Below, one piece after another: positions 19,928 through 28,073 of a DNA stretch of 64,000 nucleotides. This DNA is from Caldimonas tepidiphila. GTDB lineage: Bacteria > Pseudomonadota > Gammaproteobacteria > Burkholderiales > Burkholderiaceae_C. Positions within the stretch are counted from its first letter, which is position 1; the number at the start of each line of letters is the position of its first letter. The stretch is from contig NZ_QXMG01000001.1 of the NCBI RefSeq assembly GCF_003569765.1, positions 124,001 through 188,000 on the forward strand, read 5' to 3'. The notes beneath the pieces are model-generated. The model was not told the DNA's origin. It was given only the letters and a program-made list of their open reading frames with translations, and searched no databases. The position numbers were made by a program, and so were the translations under genes.

Positions 19928-20800
19928 ATGCCCCTGAAACAACGCCCCTTCAAGCAAGTCGACGTGTTCACCTCCGTGCCCTACCGCGGCAACCCGCTGG
20001 CCGTGGTGCTGGACGGCAGCGGCCTCTCCACCGAGGAGATGCAGCACTTCACGAACTGGACCAACCTGTCGGAGGCGACCTTCCTGCTGCCGCCGACGCA
20101 GCCGGGCGCCGACTACCGGGTGCGCATCTTCTGCCCGGGGCGCGAGTTGCCCTTCGCCGGCCACCCCACGCTCGGCAGCTGCCACGCCTGGCTCGAGGCC
20201 GGCGGCCGGCCGCAGGGCGAGCACGTGGTGCAGGAGTGCGGCGCCGGGCTGGTGCGCATCCGTCGCGACGGCGAGCGCCTCGCGTTCGCGGCGCCGCCGC
20301 TGCGCCGCAGCGGCCCGCTGCCGGAGGAGGACGTGGCGCTGATCGCCCGCGGCCTCGGCGTGCCGCGGGAGGACATCGTGCGCCACGCCTGGTGCGACAA
20401 CGGTCCCGGCTGGCGCGGCGTGATGCTGAAGTCGGCCGCGCAGGTGCTGTCGCTGCGGCCCGATGCGGCCGTCCTCGCGGGCCTGGACATCGGCGTCGTC
20501 GGGCCGCGCGGCAAGATCGGCGCGATCGGCCCGCGCGAGGCGGACGACGGCTGCGCCTTCGAGGTGCGGGCCTTCTTCCCCGGCAACAACGGCATGGCCG
20601 AGGACCCGGTCACCGGCAGCCTGAACGCGGCGCTCGCGCAGTGGCTGATCGGGGAAGGCCTCGCGCCCGAGCGCTACGTCGCGAGCCAGGGCACGGCGCT
20701 TGGGCGGGCCGGGAGGGTGAACGTGGAGCGCGACGCGCACGGGAACGTGTGGATCGGCGGCGAGTCGGTCACCTGCGTGGACGGGACGGTGCGGCTCTGA
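19928..20800 (+). CDS. PhzF family isomerase/epimerase-like protein
   Basis: 290 aa, the two-lobed PhzF/DapF-like fold. Visible family landmarks are FTSVPYRGNPLAVVLDG at the N-terminus, the catalytic glutamate in LSEATFLLPP, GHPTLGSCHAW, and the second-lobe signature AEDPVTGSLNAAL. PhzF itself isomerises a phenazine precursor, but most chromosomal homologues like this one have no phenazine genes nearby and no known substrate. The start ATG at 19928 (MPLKQRPFKQVDVFT) was preferred over one at 19889 because the family begins there. A strong terminator follows. Confidence 0.9.
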   Translation: MPLKQRPFKQVDVFTSVPYRGNPLAVVLDGSGLSTEEMQHFTNWTNLSEATFLLPPTQPGADYRVRIFCPGRELPFAGHPTLGSCHAWLEAGGRPQGEHVVQECGAGLVRIRRDGERLAFAAPPLRRSGPLPEEDVALIARGLGVPREDIVRHAWCDNGPGWRGVMLKSAAQVLSLRPDAAVLAGLDIGVVGPRGKIGAIGPREADDGCAFEVRAFFPGNNGMAEDPVTGSLNAALAQWLIGEGLAPERYVASQGTALGRAGRVNVERDAHGNVWIGGESVTCVDGTVRL

Positions 20801-20825
20801 GCCGCGCGGCAGGGCCGCGACGAAA

Positions 20826-20862
20826 AAGGCCGCCGGGCGCGACGCCCGGCGGCCTTCTCCTT
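20826..20862 (+). terminator. Rho-independent terminator after the PhzF gene
   Basis: A perfect 14-bp inverted repeat (arms 20826-20839 and 20843-20856, 3-base loop) with GC-rich core, preceded by an A-run (20823-20827) and followed by a short T/C-rich tail. The A-run and tail make it usable in both directions, so it may also end the TRAP operon transcript coming from the other strand. Confidence 0.85.
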
Positions 20863-20885
20863 TCAGGGGCGGGGCCCGGCCCGCT

Positions 20886-22211
20886 TCAGGGGAACAGCCA
20901 CCACACCAGCCCGAGGCTGATCCCGGGGAAGGCCAGCACGAGCGCGGTGCGCACGAAGTCCCAGGCCAGGAAGGGCAGCACGCCCTTGTAGGTCTCGACC
21001 ATCGGCACGTCCTTGCAGGTGCTGTTGACGACGTAGACGTTCAGGCCCACGGGCGGCGCGATCAGGCCGACGCCCATCACCATCAGCGTCAGGATGCCGA
21101 ACCAGATCGCCTTGGACTCGGGCGCCATGCCCCACAGGTCCAGGCCCATGATCGCGGGGAACAGCACCGGCACCGTGAGCATGATCATCGACAGCTCGTC
21201 CATCACGCAGCCGAGCACGACGTAGAGCAGCAGGATCGTGCCGATGATCGCCAGCGGCGGGATCTCGAGGTTCGAGACCCAGTCGGCCAGCGCGGTCGGC
21301 ATCTGCGTGAGCGCGAGCGACGAGTTGATCATGTCGGCGCCGAGGAAGATCATGAACACCATCGCCGAGGTCTCGGCGGTGCCGAGGAAGGAGTTCATGA
21401 TCGCCTTGCCACCCATCTCGCGGCGCGCCAAGGCCGCGATGAAGGTGCCGAGGGCGCCGACCGCCGCGCCTTCCGTCGGCGTGAACAGGCCCTGGTAGAT
21501 GCCGCCGAAGACCAGCACGAAGATCGTCGCGATCGGCCACACCCGGGCGAGCGCCTTCCAGCGCTGGTTCCAGGGCATCGGCTCCATCGGCTCGGCGAGC
21601 TCGGGTCGGGCGCGCACGTACAGCGCGATCACGGCGAGGTAGCCGAGGGCCGCGAGCAGGCCCGGGATCATCGCCGCGGCGAAGAGCTTGGCGATGTTCT
21701 GCTCGGTCAGGATCGCGTAGACCACGAGCGGCACCGAGGGCGGGATCAGGATGCCGAGCGTGCCGCCGGTGGCGAGCACGCCGGTGGACAGCCGGCCGTG
21801 GTAGCCGTGGGACTTCATCTCGGGATAGGCCACCTGCGCGATCGTCGCGGAGGTCGCCACCGACGAGCCGCACACCGCGCCGAACGCGGCGGCGGCGAGG
21901 ATCGCCGCCATGGCCAGGCCGCCGCGGATGTGGCCGATGAAGGCCGCCGCGGCACGGAACAGGTCGCGCGAGAGTCCGCCCTGCGTGGCGAACTGGCCCA
22001 TCAGCAGGAACAGCGGGATCACTGACAGGTCGTAGACCGTCAGGCGCGCGACCGCCGAGCCCTTGAGCATGTTGAACAGCGCGGCGTCGCTCGTCATCGC
22101 CCAGTAGCCGATGGCGCCGGGGATGAACATCGCCGCGGCGATCGGGATGCGCACGACCATCAAGGCCAGCATCCCGCCGAACATCAGCAGGCCGATCGTG
22201 GTGCCGCTCAT
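20886..22211 (-). CDS. dctM: TRAP transporter large permease (DctM family)
   Basis: 441 aa with about 12 hydrophobic helices, the length of DctM/SiaM large subunits. Family landmarks include GAVCGSSVATSATI and YPEMKSHGYHGRLSTGVLATGGTLGILIPPSVPLVVY, the region that binds the periplasmic protein and substrate. With DctQ it forms the sodium-driven inner-membrane channel. It overlaps the DctQ stop by 4 bp (ATGA), so the two are translationally coupled. It is the last gene of the three-gene TRAP operon and ends near the 20826-20862 terminator. Confidence 0.96.
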   Translation of the reverse strand: MSGTTIGLLMFGGMLALMVVRIPIAAAMFIPGAIGYWAMTSDAALFNMLKGSAVARLTVYDLSVIPLFLLMGQFATQGGLSRDLFRAAAAFIGHIRGGLAMAAILAAAAFGAVCGSSVATSATIAQVAYPEMKSHGYHGRLSTGVLATGGTLGILIPPSVPLVVYAILTEQNIAKLFAAAMIPGLLAALGYLAVIALYVRARPELAEPMEPMPWNQRWKALARVWPIATIFVLVFGGIYQGLFTPTEGAAVGALGTFIAALARREMGGKAIMNSFLGTAETSAMVFMIFLGADMINSSLALTQMPTALADWVSNLEIPPLAIIGTILLLYVVLGCVMDELSMIMLTVPVLFPAIMGLDLWGMAPESKAIWFGILTLMVMGVGLIAPPVGLNVYVVNSTCKDVPMVETYKGVLPFLAWDFVRTALVLAFPGISLGLVWWLFP

Positions 22212-22705
22212 GCCTTCACCTCGCTGCCTTGTTCTTCATGGTTCTCGAGCCGCAGCAGGCCCTGCGCGAGCGCGATCAGCAGCGTCAGCGCGAGTCCCGG
22301 CGCCAGCACCGCGTAGGTGATCCACATCGGCAGCCCGAGGATCATCGTCGTCTCCGCCGCCTCATGCACCGAGACCGCGCCCACCGCGGTGCGCCAAGCG
22401 AGCAGCGCCATCATCGAGGCGAGCAGCAGCGAGCCGAGCGAGTCGAGCCGGCGCTGCGTGCCCTCGGAGGCCCGGGCGGTGAAGAAGTCGACGATGATGT
22501 TGCCGCCGCGCAGCTGGCACCAGGGCAGGCACAGCGAGATGCACAGCGCGATGCCGAACTGCGTCAGCTCGATGTCGCCGGGCACCGGCGTCATGAACAG
22601 CGCGCGGCCGACGATGCTGGCGACGGTCATCAGCGCCACCGCGCCGCCGATCAGGCAGCCGGCGAGCGCGAACCAGCGCGCCAGGAAGCGGAAGAAGGGG
22701 AACAT
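22208..22705 (-). CDS. dctQ: TRAP transporter small permease (DctQ family)
   Basis: 165 aa with four hydrophobic helices, the typical DctQ layout, including the family segment GIALCISLCLPWCQLRGGNIIVDFF. It partners DctM in the membrane. The start ATG at 22705 (MFPFFRFLARW) is favoured by the ribosome site GGGAG just upstream; a longer frame begins 45 bases earlier without one. The gene follows dctP by 133 bp that contain a hairpin, and overlaps dctM by 4 bp. Confidence 0.92.
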   Translation of the reverse strand: MFPFFRFLARWFALAGCLIGGAVALMTVASIVGRALFMTPVPGDIELTQFGIALCISLCLPWCQLRGGNIIVDFFTARASEGTQRRLDSLGSLLLASMMALLAWRTAVGAVSVHEAAETTMILGLPMWITYAVLAPGLALTLLIALAQGLLRLENHEEQGSEVKA

Positions 22706-22750
22706 CGGATCTCCCAGGCGTGCACCGACGGCGGCACGCCACGAAAACAA

Positions 22751-22779
22751 CCGCCCCGCGACGCTGGGCCAGGGGGCGG
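22751..22779 (-). terminator. Possible attenuator hairpin between dctP and dctQ
   Basis: A 7-bp GC stem (22751-22757 with 22773-22779) is followed, on the minus strand, by TTGTTTT. This would reduce read-through from dctP into dctQM, a common way to make the binding protein in excess of the permease. The loop is long (15 bases), so the call is tentative. Confidence 0.4.
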
Positions 22780-22838
22780 AGAGGATCGTCCGCGACGGGC
22801 CCCGCTCGGGGAGCGGAGCCGGCCCGGATCTCAGGTCG

Positions 22839-23876
22839 TCACTTGCCGGTGCCGTGCTTCACGAGCAGGTCGCGGGCTTCCTGCAGCATCTGCTTGCCGG
22901 GCTGACCGAGCTTGTCCATGTTGGCCACGTACTCGTCGTACAGGCCGGCCGAGGCCTTCTTCCAGCGATCGATCTCGGTGTCCGGCAGCGTGTGGAAGGT
23001 GTTGCCGCGCCCCTCGGCCGCCTTGCGCCCCGTTTCCTGGCTCTCGTCCCAGGCCCGGCCGGCCATCGCCGACAGGCTCGCGCCGCTGTTGCGGTCGATC
23101 ACCGCCTTCAGATCCGCGGGCAGGCTGTTGTACTTGGCCGGGTTCATCGCCATCACGAACACCGAGGTGTAGAGCGCCTGGCTGCCCTCGGGCGTCAGCG
23201 TGTGGTGCTTGACCATCTCGTGCAGCTTCAGCGCCGGGAACACCTCCCAGGGCAGCAGGAAGCCGTCGATCACGCCCTTGCTCACCGCCTCGGGCACCGC
23301 CGGCAGCGGCATCGCCACGGGCGTGGCGCCGAGCGAGGCCAGCAGCTTGTTGGTCATGCGCGTCGGCGCGCGGAATTTCATGCCGCGCAGGTCCTCCATC
23401 GTCTTGACCTGCTTGGCGCGCGTGTGCAGGTAGCCCTCGTCGTGCACCGAGAAGAACAGCGGCTTCACGCTCGCGAATTCCTTCTGGCCGTACTTGGTGT
23501 AGAAGTCCCAGGCCGCCTTGGCGCCGGCCTCGGCGGAGCTCGTCATGAAGGGCAGCTCGAACACCTCCATGACGGGGAAGCGCCCGGCGGTGTAGCCCGG
23601 CAGCGTGATCGTGAGGTCAACCACGCCGTCCTTGACCTGGTCGATCAGCTGCGCCGGCGTGCCGCCGAGCTGCATCGACGGGAACAGCTGGCACTTCATG
23701 CGGTTGTTGGACTCCGCGGCGATCTTCGCGCACCAGGGCTCGATGACCTTCTGCGGCACCATCGCGTTCGGCGTCCAGATGTGGTGGAACTTCAGCGTCA
23801 CTTCCTGGGCGCCTGCCGAGGCGGCGGCGGCCGCGAGAACCGTGGCCGTCAGGGCCAGCTTGAGGGTTTTCTTCAC
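22839..23876 (-). CDS. dctP: TRAP transporter substrate-binding protein (DctP family)
   Basis: 345 aa with a signal peptide (KKTLKLALTATVLAAAAASAGAQE). The DctP/SiaP fold is shown by GGTPAQLIDQVKDGVVDLT, the substrate-carboxylate arginine in MKFRAPTRM, and VSKGVIDGFLLPWEVFPALKLHEMV. These proteins bind an organic acid in the periplasm. The start is a GTG at 23876, set by AGGAGAC (23881-23887 on the minus strand) 4 bases before it; an ATG much further upstream lacks such a site and would spoil the signal peptide. First gene of the TRAP operon and divergent from the IclR regulator. The ligand is unknown. Confidence 0.94.
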   Translation of the reverse strand: MKKTLKLALTATVLAAAAASAGAQEVTLKFHHIWTPNAMVPQKVIEPWCAKIAAESNNRMKCQLFPSMQLGGTPAQLIDQVKDGVVDLTITLPGYTAGRFPVMEVFELPFMTSSAEAGAKAAWDFYTKYGQKEFASVKPLFFSVHDEGYLHTRAKQVKTMEDLRGMKFRAPTRMTNKLLASLGATPVAMPLPAVPEAVSKGVIDGFLLPWEVFPALKLHEMVKHHTLTPEGSQALYTSVFVMAMNPAKYNSLPADLKAVIDRNSGASLSAMAGRAWDESQETGRKAAEGRGNTFHTLPDTEIDRWKKASAGLYDEYVANMDKLGQPGKQMLQEARDLLVKHGTGK

Positions 23877-23983
23877 GAAAGTCTCCTGATTCGGGGGAGC
23901 CGTGGTCTGCTCTTGCATCGCACGGGAAGGGCTCGCAAAGCCTGGGGAGGATCGATTGACGTCCATTTCCCCTTGAGCCAGAT

Positions 23984-24038
23984 TAAACTAACCGGAAGCC
24001 ATTCGGCTTTGCTGAACGTGGGCTTGATGTTAGTTAAC
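23984..24038. promoter_or_regulatory. Candidate operator pair between dctP and the IclR gene
   Basis: TTAAACTAAC (23983/23984-23992) and GTTAGTTAAC (24029-24038) face each other as near-perfect inverted copies 36 bases apart, in an AT-rich pocket of an otherwise GC-rich intergenic region. IclR regulators commonly bind palindromes between divergent genes. The assignment to this regulator is inference. Confidence 0.4.
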
Positions 24039-24048
24039 ACATTCAACT

Positions 24049-24945
24049 ATGTCTAATGCTAGCCGCCTAGGGATTTCCATTAGTCCCGAGGACGAGTCCC
24101 GTTCGGAAGAGGCCCGCGGCGAGCGGAACAGACGCGGCATCCAGAGCGTGGAAGTGGGCGGACTGCTGCTGCGCGCGCTCGCCCATGTCGGGCGGCCGAT
24201 GCCGCTGAAGGACTTGGCGCGCGAGGCCGGCATGTCGCCGCCGAAGGCGCATCCCTACCTGGTGAGCTTCTGCAAGCTCGGGCTGATCGAGCAGGATGCG
24301 ACGAGCGGGCATTACGGCCTGGGCCCGCTCGCGCTGCAGCTCGGGCTCATCAGCCTGCAGCAGCACGACCCGGTGCGCGTAGCCACGCCACTGATGACGC
24401 AGCTGTGCCGCGACACCGGGCACACGGTGGCGATCGCGCTGTGGGGCACGCACGGGCCGACCATCGTGCGCACCGAGGAGGCGATCACGCCGGTGCACGT
24501 GAACATGCGCCACGGCACGGTGATGTCGATCGTCGACACCGCCTCCGGCCAGTTGCTGGCGGCCTACAAGCCGCCCGAGCAGGTGAAGGCGCTGTTCGAC
24601 GGCGAACTGGCCCGGGAGCGCGCCAACCCCTGGAGGGACGCGCCGATGGCCCTGGGCTCCACCGTCAAGCTGCCGCCGCTGCCGGAATGGGAGGCGTTCC
24701 AGCAGCAGCTCGCCCGCGTGCGCACGCAGGGGGTGAGCATCGCGATCGACCGGCTGGTGCCGGGCATCTGCGCGATGTCGGTGCCCGTGTTCGACTACAG
24801 CGGCTCGGTCGTGCTGGCACTGACCGTGATCGGCCCCTCGGGCATCTTCGACACCCGTGCCGACGGGGTCCTGGCACAGGTGCTCAAGGCCTGCGCACGC
24901 CAGATTTCCCAGCGGCTCGGCGCCCTGGCCGCCCGTTGCGCCTGA
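24049..24945 (+). CDS. IclR family transcriptional regulator
   Basis: 298 aa. A charged 30-residue leader precedes a winged helix-turn-helix (SVEVGGLLLRALAHVGRPMPLKDLAREAGMSPPKAHPYL, about residues 33-71) and the C-terminal IclR effector domain (about 110-290) with ALWGTHGPTIVR and GICAMSVPVFDYSGSVVLALTVIGP. It is transcribed away from dctP, so local control of the TRAP operon in response to its substrate is the likely role. Possible operators lie between the two starts. Confidence 0.92.
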   Translation: MSNASRLGISISPEDESRSEEARGERNRRGIQSVEVGGLLLRALAHVGRPMPLKDLAREAGMSPPKAHPYLVSFCKLGLIEQDATSGHYGLGPLALQLGLISLQQHDPVRVATPLMTQLCRDTGHTVAIALWGTHGPTIVRTEEAITPVHVNMRHGTVMSIVDTASGQLLAAYKPPEQVKALFDGELARERANPWRDAPMALGSTVKLPPLPEWEAFQQQLARVRTQGVSIAIDRLVPGICAMSVPVFDYSGSVVLALTVIGPSGIFDTRADGVLAQVLKACARQISQRLGALAARCA

Positions 24946-25019
24946 GCGCCGCCTCCAGCGGCCGGCCGCCCTGGCGGCGGGAAACACAATCCGGCCGCCG
25001 GCACGTTTCGAAAGGCGAA

Positions 25020-25037
25020 GGGAAAGGGACATTTCCC
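25020..25037. promoter_or_regulatory. Inverted repeat upstream of the first orphan binding protein gene
   Basis: GGGAAA (25020-25025) and TTTCCC (25032-25037) form a perfect 6-bp inverted repeat with a 6-base centre. It lies about 180 bases before the start and could be an operator or part of a leader structure. No regulator is assigned. Confidence 0.25.
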
Positions 25038-25215
25038 TGCCCGCCACGCCCTTATCGACATGTGGAAAAACGGAAACTCCTCACACCGGAAAGCAGGGGA
25101 AAACCCTGATATGGGGGACCCTGAGTTTGTCGCTTCGAGGATATTTACGGCCAGTAACATCCATTAGCATCCTCCGTGCCCGCGTCTCGACGGGTCCACG
25201 AGAAAGGAACTGCAA

Positions 25216-26406
25216 ATGGCTGGCACGCGTCGCCCCTCTTCCTGCCCGGCCGACAGGGAGCCCACCACTTCCGCCCCCCGGCGCGATTTCCTGAAAGCCT
25301 CCGCCACGCTCGGCCTCGGCCTCGCCGCCCCCGCGGTCTGGGCCCAGAGCGGCTCCACCATCCGGCTGGGGCAGACCACCTGCCTGAGCGGCCCGCTCTC
25401 GGAACTTGGCCAAGCGAACATGGAAGGTGCGAGGGCCTGTTTCGCGGCGATCAATGCCCGCGGTGGCATCAACGGAGCACAGATCGAACTCGTCACGAAG
25501 GACGATGCCTACGAGGCGCCGAAGGCGGTGGAGAACGTGCAGGGCTTCCTGGCGGACCCCTCCATCCTCGCGCTGTTCAACTGTTTCGGCACGCCCATCG
25601 TCGAGGCCTGCCTGCCGATGCTGCGCTCGTCCGGCATCCCCTTCTTCACGCCGTACACCGGGGCCTTGCTGGCGCGCCCCAAGGACATGCGAAACATTTT
25701 CAATGTCCGCGCAAGCTATCCCGAGGAGGCGGAGCAATTGGTTCAGCACCTGACGACGATCGGCATCCGGCGGATCGCGGTCATCTACCAGAACAATGCC
25801 TTCGGCAGGGAGGTGTTCGCCGGCGCCGAAGCCGCGCTGGCCAAGCGCAAGCTGAGCACCGTGGCCTCCGCCACCGTCGAGAGTTCGGGCGACGATGCGG
25901 ACGCGGCAGCGCGCAAGGTCGTCACCGTGGAACCCGAGGCCATCCTGCTCGGCCTCGCCGGCAGGCCGACGCTGCTGACCGTCAGGAGCATCAGGGCATT
26001 GCGACGCGGCGTGCCGCTGTACGCGCTGTCGGTCATGGGTGCCTCGTCGACGCTCAACGCGTTGGGCGACGAGGGCGTGGGAATGACCGTATCGCAGATC
26101 GTGCCGCAGCCGACCAATCCCACCATCCTGATCGCGCGCGAGTTCATGGAAGCCTGGCGTGCGTCCGGCACTGCTCTGCCGCCCTCGCACACGGCGCTCG
26201 AGGGCTACATCAACGCCAAGGTGTTCGCGGAGGCGCTGCGGCGGGCGGGACGGCAGCCGACGCGTGCGGCGCTGATCGACAGCGTCTGGAGCCTCAAGCA
26301 ACTCGACCTCGGCGGGTTCACGGTGAGCTTCAACGAGCCGGGCAGCAGCGCAAGTCGCTTCATCGAGTTGACGATGCTCGCACGCGGCGGCAAGCTCGTG
26401 CGCTGA
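25216..26406 (+). CDS. ABC transporter periplasmic binding protein (LivK-like), Tat-exported
   Basis: 396 aa. The leader carries a twin-arginine motif (PRRDFLKAS, about residues 22-30) and a hydrophobic stretch ending AVWAQ, so export by Tat is likely. The mature part is a type I binding fold of the branched-chain amino acid group (IRLGQTTCLSGPLSELGQ, FGTPIVEACLPML, YPEEAEQLV, YQNNAFGREVF). It is a close paralog of the next gene along its whole length. No permease or ATPase is encoded nearby, so it either serves a transporter elsewhere or acts as a ligand sensor. It begins 270 bp after the IclR gene. Ligand unknown. Confidence 0.9.
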   Translation: MAGTRRPSSCPADREPTTSAPRRDFLKASATLGLGLAAPAVWAQSGSTIRLGQTTCLSGPLSELGQANMEGARACFAAINARGGINGAQIELVTKDDAYEAPKAVENVQGFLADPSILALFNCFGTPIVEACLPMLRSSGIPFFTPYTGALLARPKDMRNIFNVRASYPEEAEQLVQHLTTIGIRRIAVIYQNNAFGREVFAGAEAALAKRKLSTVASATVESSGDDADAAARKVVTVEPEAILLGLAGRPTLLTVRSIRALRRGVPLYALSVMGASSTLNALGDEGVGMTVSQIVPQPTNPTILIAREFMEAWRASGTALPPSHTALEGYINAKVFAEALRRAGRQPTRAALIDSVWSLKQLDLGGFTVSFNEPGSSASRFIELTMLARGGKLVR

Positions 26407-26711
26407 ACCTGTCCCTGCGGACCGGACACGGCCCGCCTGGCGTCCGGTCGCGCACTCGCCCGCCGGGCCCGGCCTCCCCGCCTTGCGGGACGCCGGGCCC
26501 TTCCTCCGGCGCGCCTCCCCCCCGCCACGTCCCCCGATGCCTTCCCCGCCCCAGGCGAAGCCGCGCGTTTGACCCACATTAACCACGCTGCAAGAGGGGC
26601 TACGGGAGGACCCTTGGATTGTCGCCCAGGCGACAAATGGTCGATTTAACGTTTTGTAGCATTCCTTTTGCCCCCGCGGTCGCGGGCCACTAGAAATCGA
26701 GGAGCTGCATC
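26407..26711. other. Non-coding interval between the two binding-protein genes
   Basis: 305 bp. The first two thirds is C-rich with no frame of interest; the last 110 bases are AT-richer and hold the 18-bp palindrome at 26619-26636, which suggests the second gene has its own promoter. No clear terminator was seen after the first gene. Confidence 0.5.
26619..26636. promoter_or_regulatory. Perfect palindrome upstream of the second binding-protein gene
   Basis: TTGTCGCC-CA-GGCGACAA is an 8-bp perfect inverted repeat with a 2-base centre, 76 bases before the start. The half-site TTGTCGC, preceded by the same GGACCCT-like sequence, also occurs upstream of the first paralog (25117-25133). It looks like a regulator site shared by the pair, though only one half is kept in front of the first gene. 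Confidence 0.5.
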
Positions 26712-27899
26712 ATGAAGGCCCAGCATTGCCCCCCCCTTTCCGTCTCGCCGGAACCGGAGTTCCCGTCGGGCGAGAGACGCCGTTTCCTCCAGGTCTCGGC
26801 CGCCGTGGGGCTCGGCCTCGCAGCGGGGAGCGGGTGGGCCCAGGCACGCGACACCCTTCGTCTCGGCCAGTCGACCGCGCTGACCGGCCCCCAGAGCGAG
26901 CTCGGCCTCGCGAACCACGAGGGCGCCAAGGCCTGCTTCGCCGCGCTCAATGCCAAGGGCGGCATCAACGGCATGAAGATCGAGCTCGTCGCACGCGACG
27001 ACGGCTACGACGCCAGGCGGGCGGCGGCGAATGTCGAGGCCTTCATCGCCGACCCGGGCATCTTCGCGCTCATCAACTGCTTCGGCACGCCGATGGTCGA
27101 GGCCAGCCTGCCGCTGGTGCGTGCCTCGGGCATCCCCTATTTCGCCCCCTTCACCGGCGCGATGCTGGCACGGCCCAAGGACATGCGCAACGTCTTCAAC
27201 GTGCGCGCCAGCTATCCGGAGGAGGCGGAGCAACTCGTGGCGCATCTCACGCTCGGCATGCGCCGCATCGCGGTGCTCTACCAGCGCAACTCCTTCGGCA
27301 TGGAGGTGTTCGAGGGCGTCAAGGACTCGCTGGCCAAGCGCAAGCTCTCGCCCGTATCCTTCGCCACGATCGAGAACGACGGCTCCGATGCCGACTCCTC
27401 CACCCGCAAGGTGCTGAGCGACGACCCGGAAGCCGTGGTGCTGGCGCTCGCGGGCAAGCCGGTGGCACCGGCGATCCGGACGCTGCGGGCGGCCAAGCCC
27501 GGGCTACCCCTCTACGCGCTGTCCGTGATGGGTTCGGCGGCGACGGTGACCGCGCTCGGCGACGACGCGACGGGGCTGACGGTGTCGCAGATCGTGCCGA
27601 TGCCCACCAATCCGGTCCGTCCGGTGGTCCATGACTTCCTCCAGGACTGGCGCGCCCTCGGCACCGCGCTGCCCCCCTCGCATGTCGCGCTGGAGGGCTA
27701 CATCAACGCGCGCGTGTTCATCGAGGCGCTGAAGCTCACCGGCCGCAACCTGACCCGCACCGCCTTCATCGACAGCGTCTGGAACATGAAGAAGGTGGAT
27801 CTCGGCGGCTTCGAGATCAATTTCAGCGAGCCGGGACGCGGCGCGAGCCGTTTCGTGGAGCTCACGATGGTGGCGCGAGGCGGCAAGTTCATCCGCTAG
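26712..27899 (+). CDS. ABC transporter periplasmic binding protein (LivK-like), Tat-exported paralog
   Basis: 395 aa, colinear with and clearly paralogous to the preceding gene (shared blocks include FAALNAKGGINGM, PKDMRN, NVRASYPEEAEQLV, LPPSHVALEGYINA and SRFVELTMVARGGK). The leader has GERRRFLQVS and ends GWAQ, again a twin-arginine type. The start ATG at 26712 has GAGGAGC upstream at 26700. It has its own 305-bp upstream region with a palindrome. No transport partners are adjacent. The pair looks like a tandem duplication whose members may bind different ligands. Confidence 0.9.
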   Translation: MKAQHCPPLSVSPEPEFPSGERRRFLQVSAAVGLGLAAGSGWAQARDTLRLGQSTALTGPQSELGLANHEGAKACFAALNAKGGINGMKIELVARDDGYDARRAAANVEAFIADPGIFALINCFGTPMVEASLPLVRASGIPYFAPFTGAMLARPKDMRNVFNVRASYPEEAEQLVAHLTLGMRRIAVLYQRNSFGMEVFEGVKDSLAKRKLSPVSFATIENDGSDADSSTRKVLSDDPEAVVLALAGKPVAPAIRTLRAAKPGLPLYALSVMGSAATVTALGDDATGLTVSQIVPMPTNPVRPVVHDFLQDWRALGTALPPSHVALEGYINARVFIEALKLTGRNLTRTAFIDSVWNMKKVDLGGFEINFSEPGRGASRFVELTMVARGGKFIR

Positions 27900-28073
27900 A
27901 AGATCTCCAGCGCAGGGCAGGCGCGGCGGGCGGCACTGCGGCCCGGCTGCCCGCCGCCCGCTCCCGATTCGTCGCGACGCGGCTCACGCCCACCCTTCAA
28001 GGCGCGCCGTTTGCCTGTTCCAGGGAATCCCGGCATCCCCAGTCCGGGGCTTTCTTGCGAAAGGAGGCGCACG

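Noticed and set aside
25216-27899. The tandem binding-protein genes as a mobile-element duplication
   Set aside because: No flanking direct repeats, transposase or integrase; intergenic parts differ, so this looks like an old tandem duplication.
27923-27957. 9-bp GC inverted repeat after the second binding-protein gene
   Set aside because: Loop of 17 bases and no T-run; it may be a chance hairpin in GC-rich DNA.
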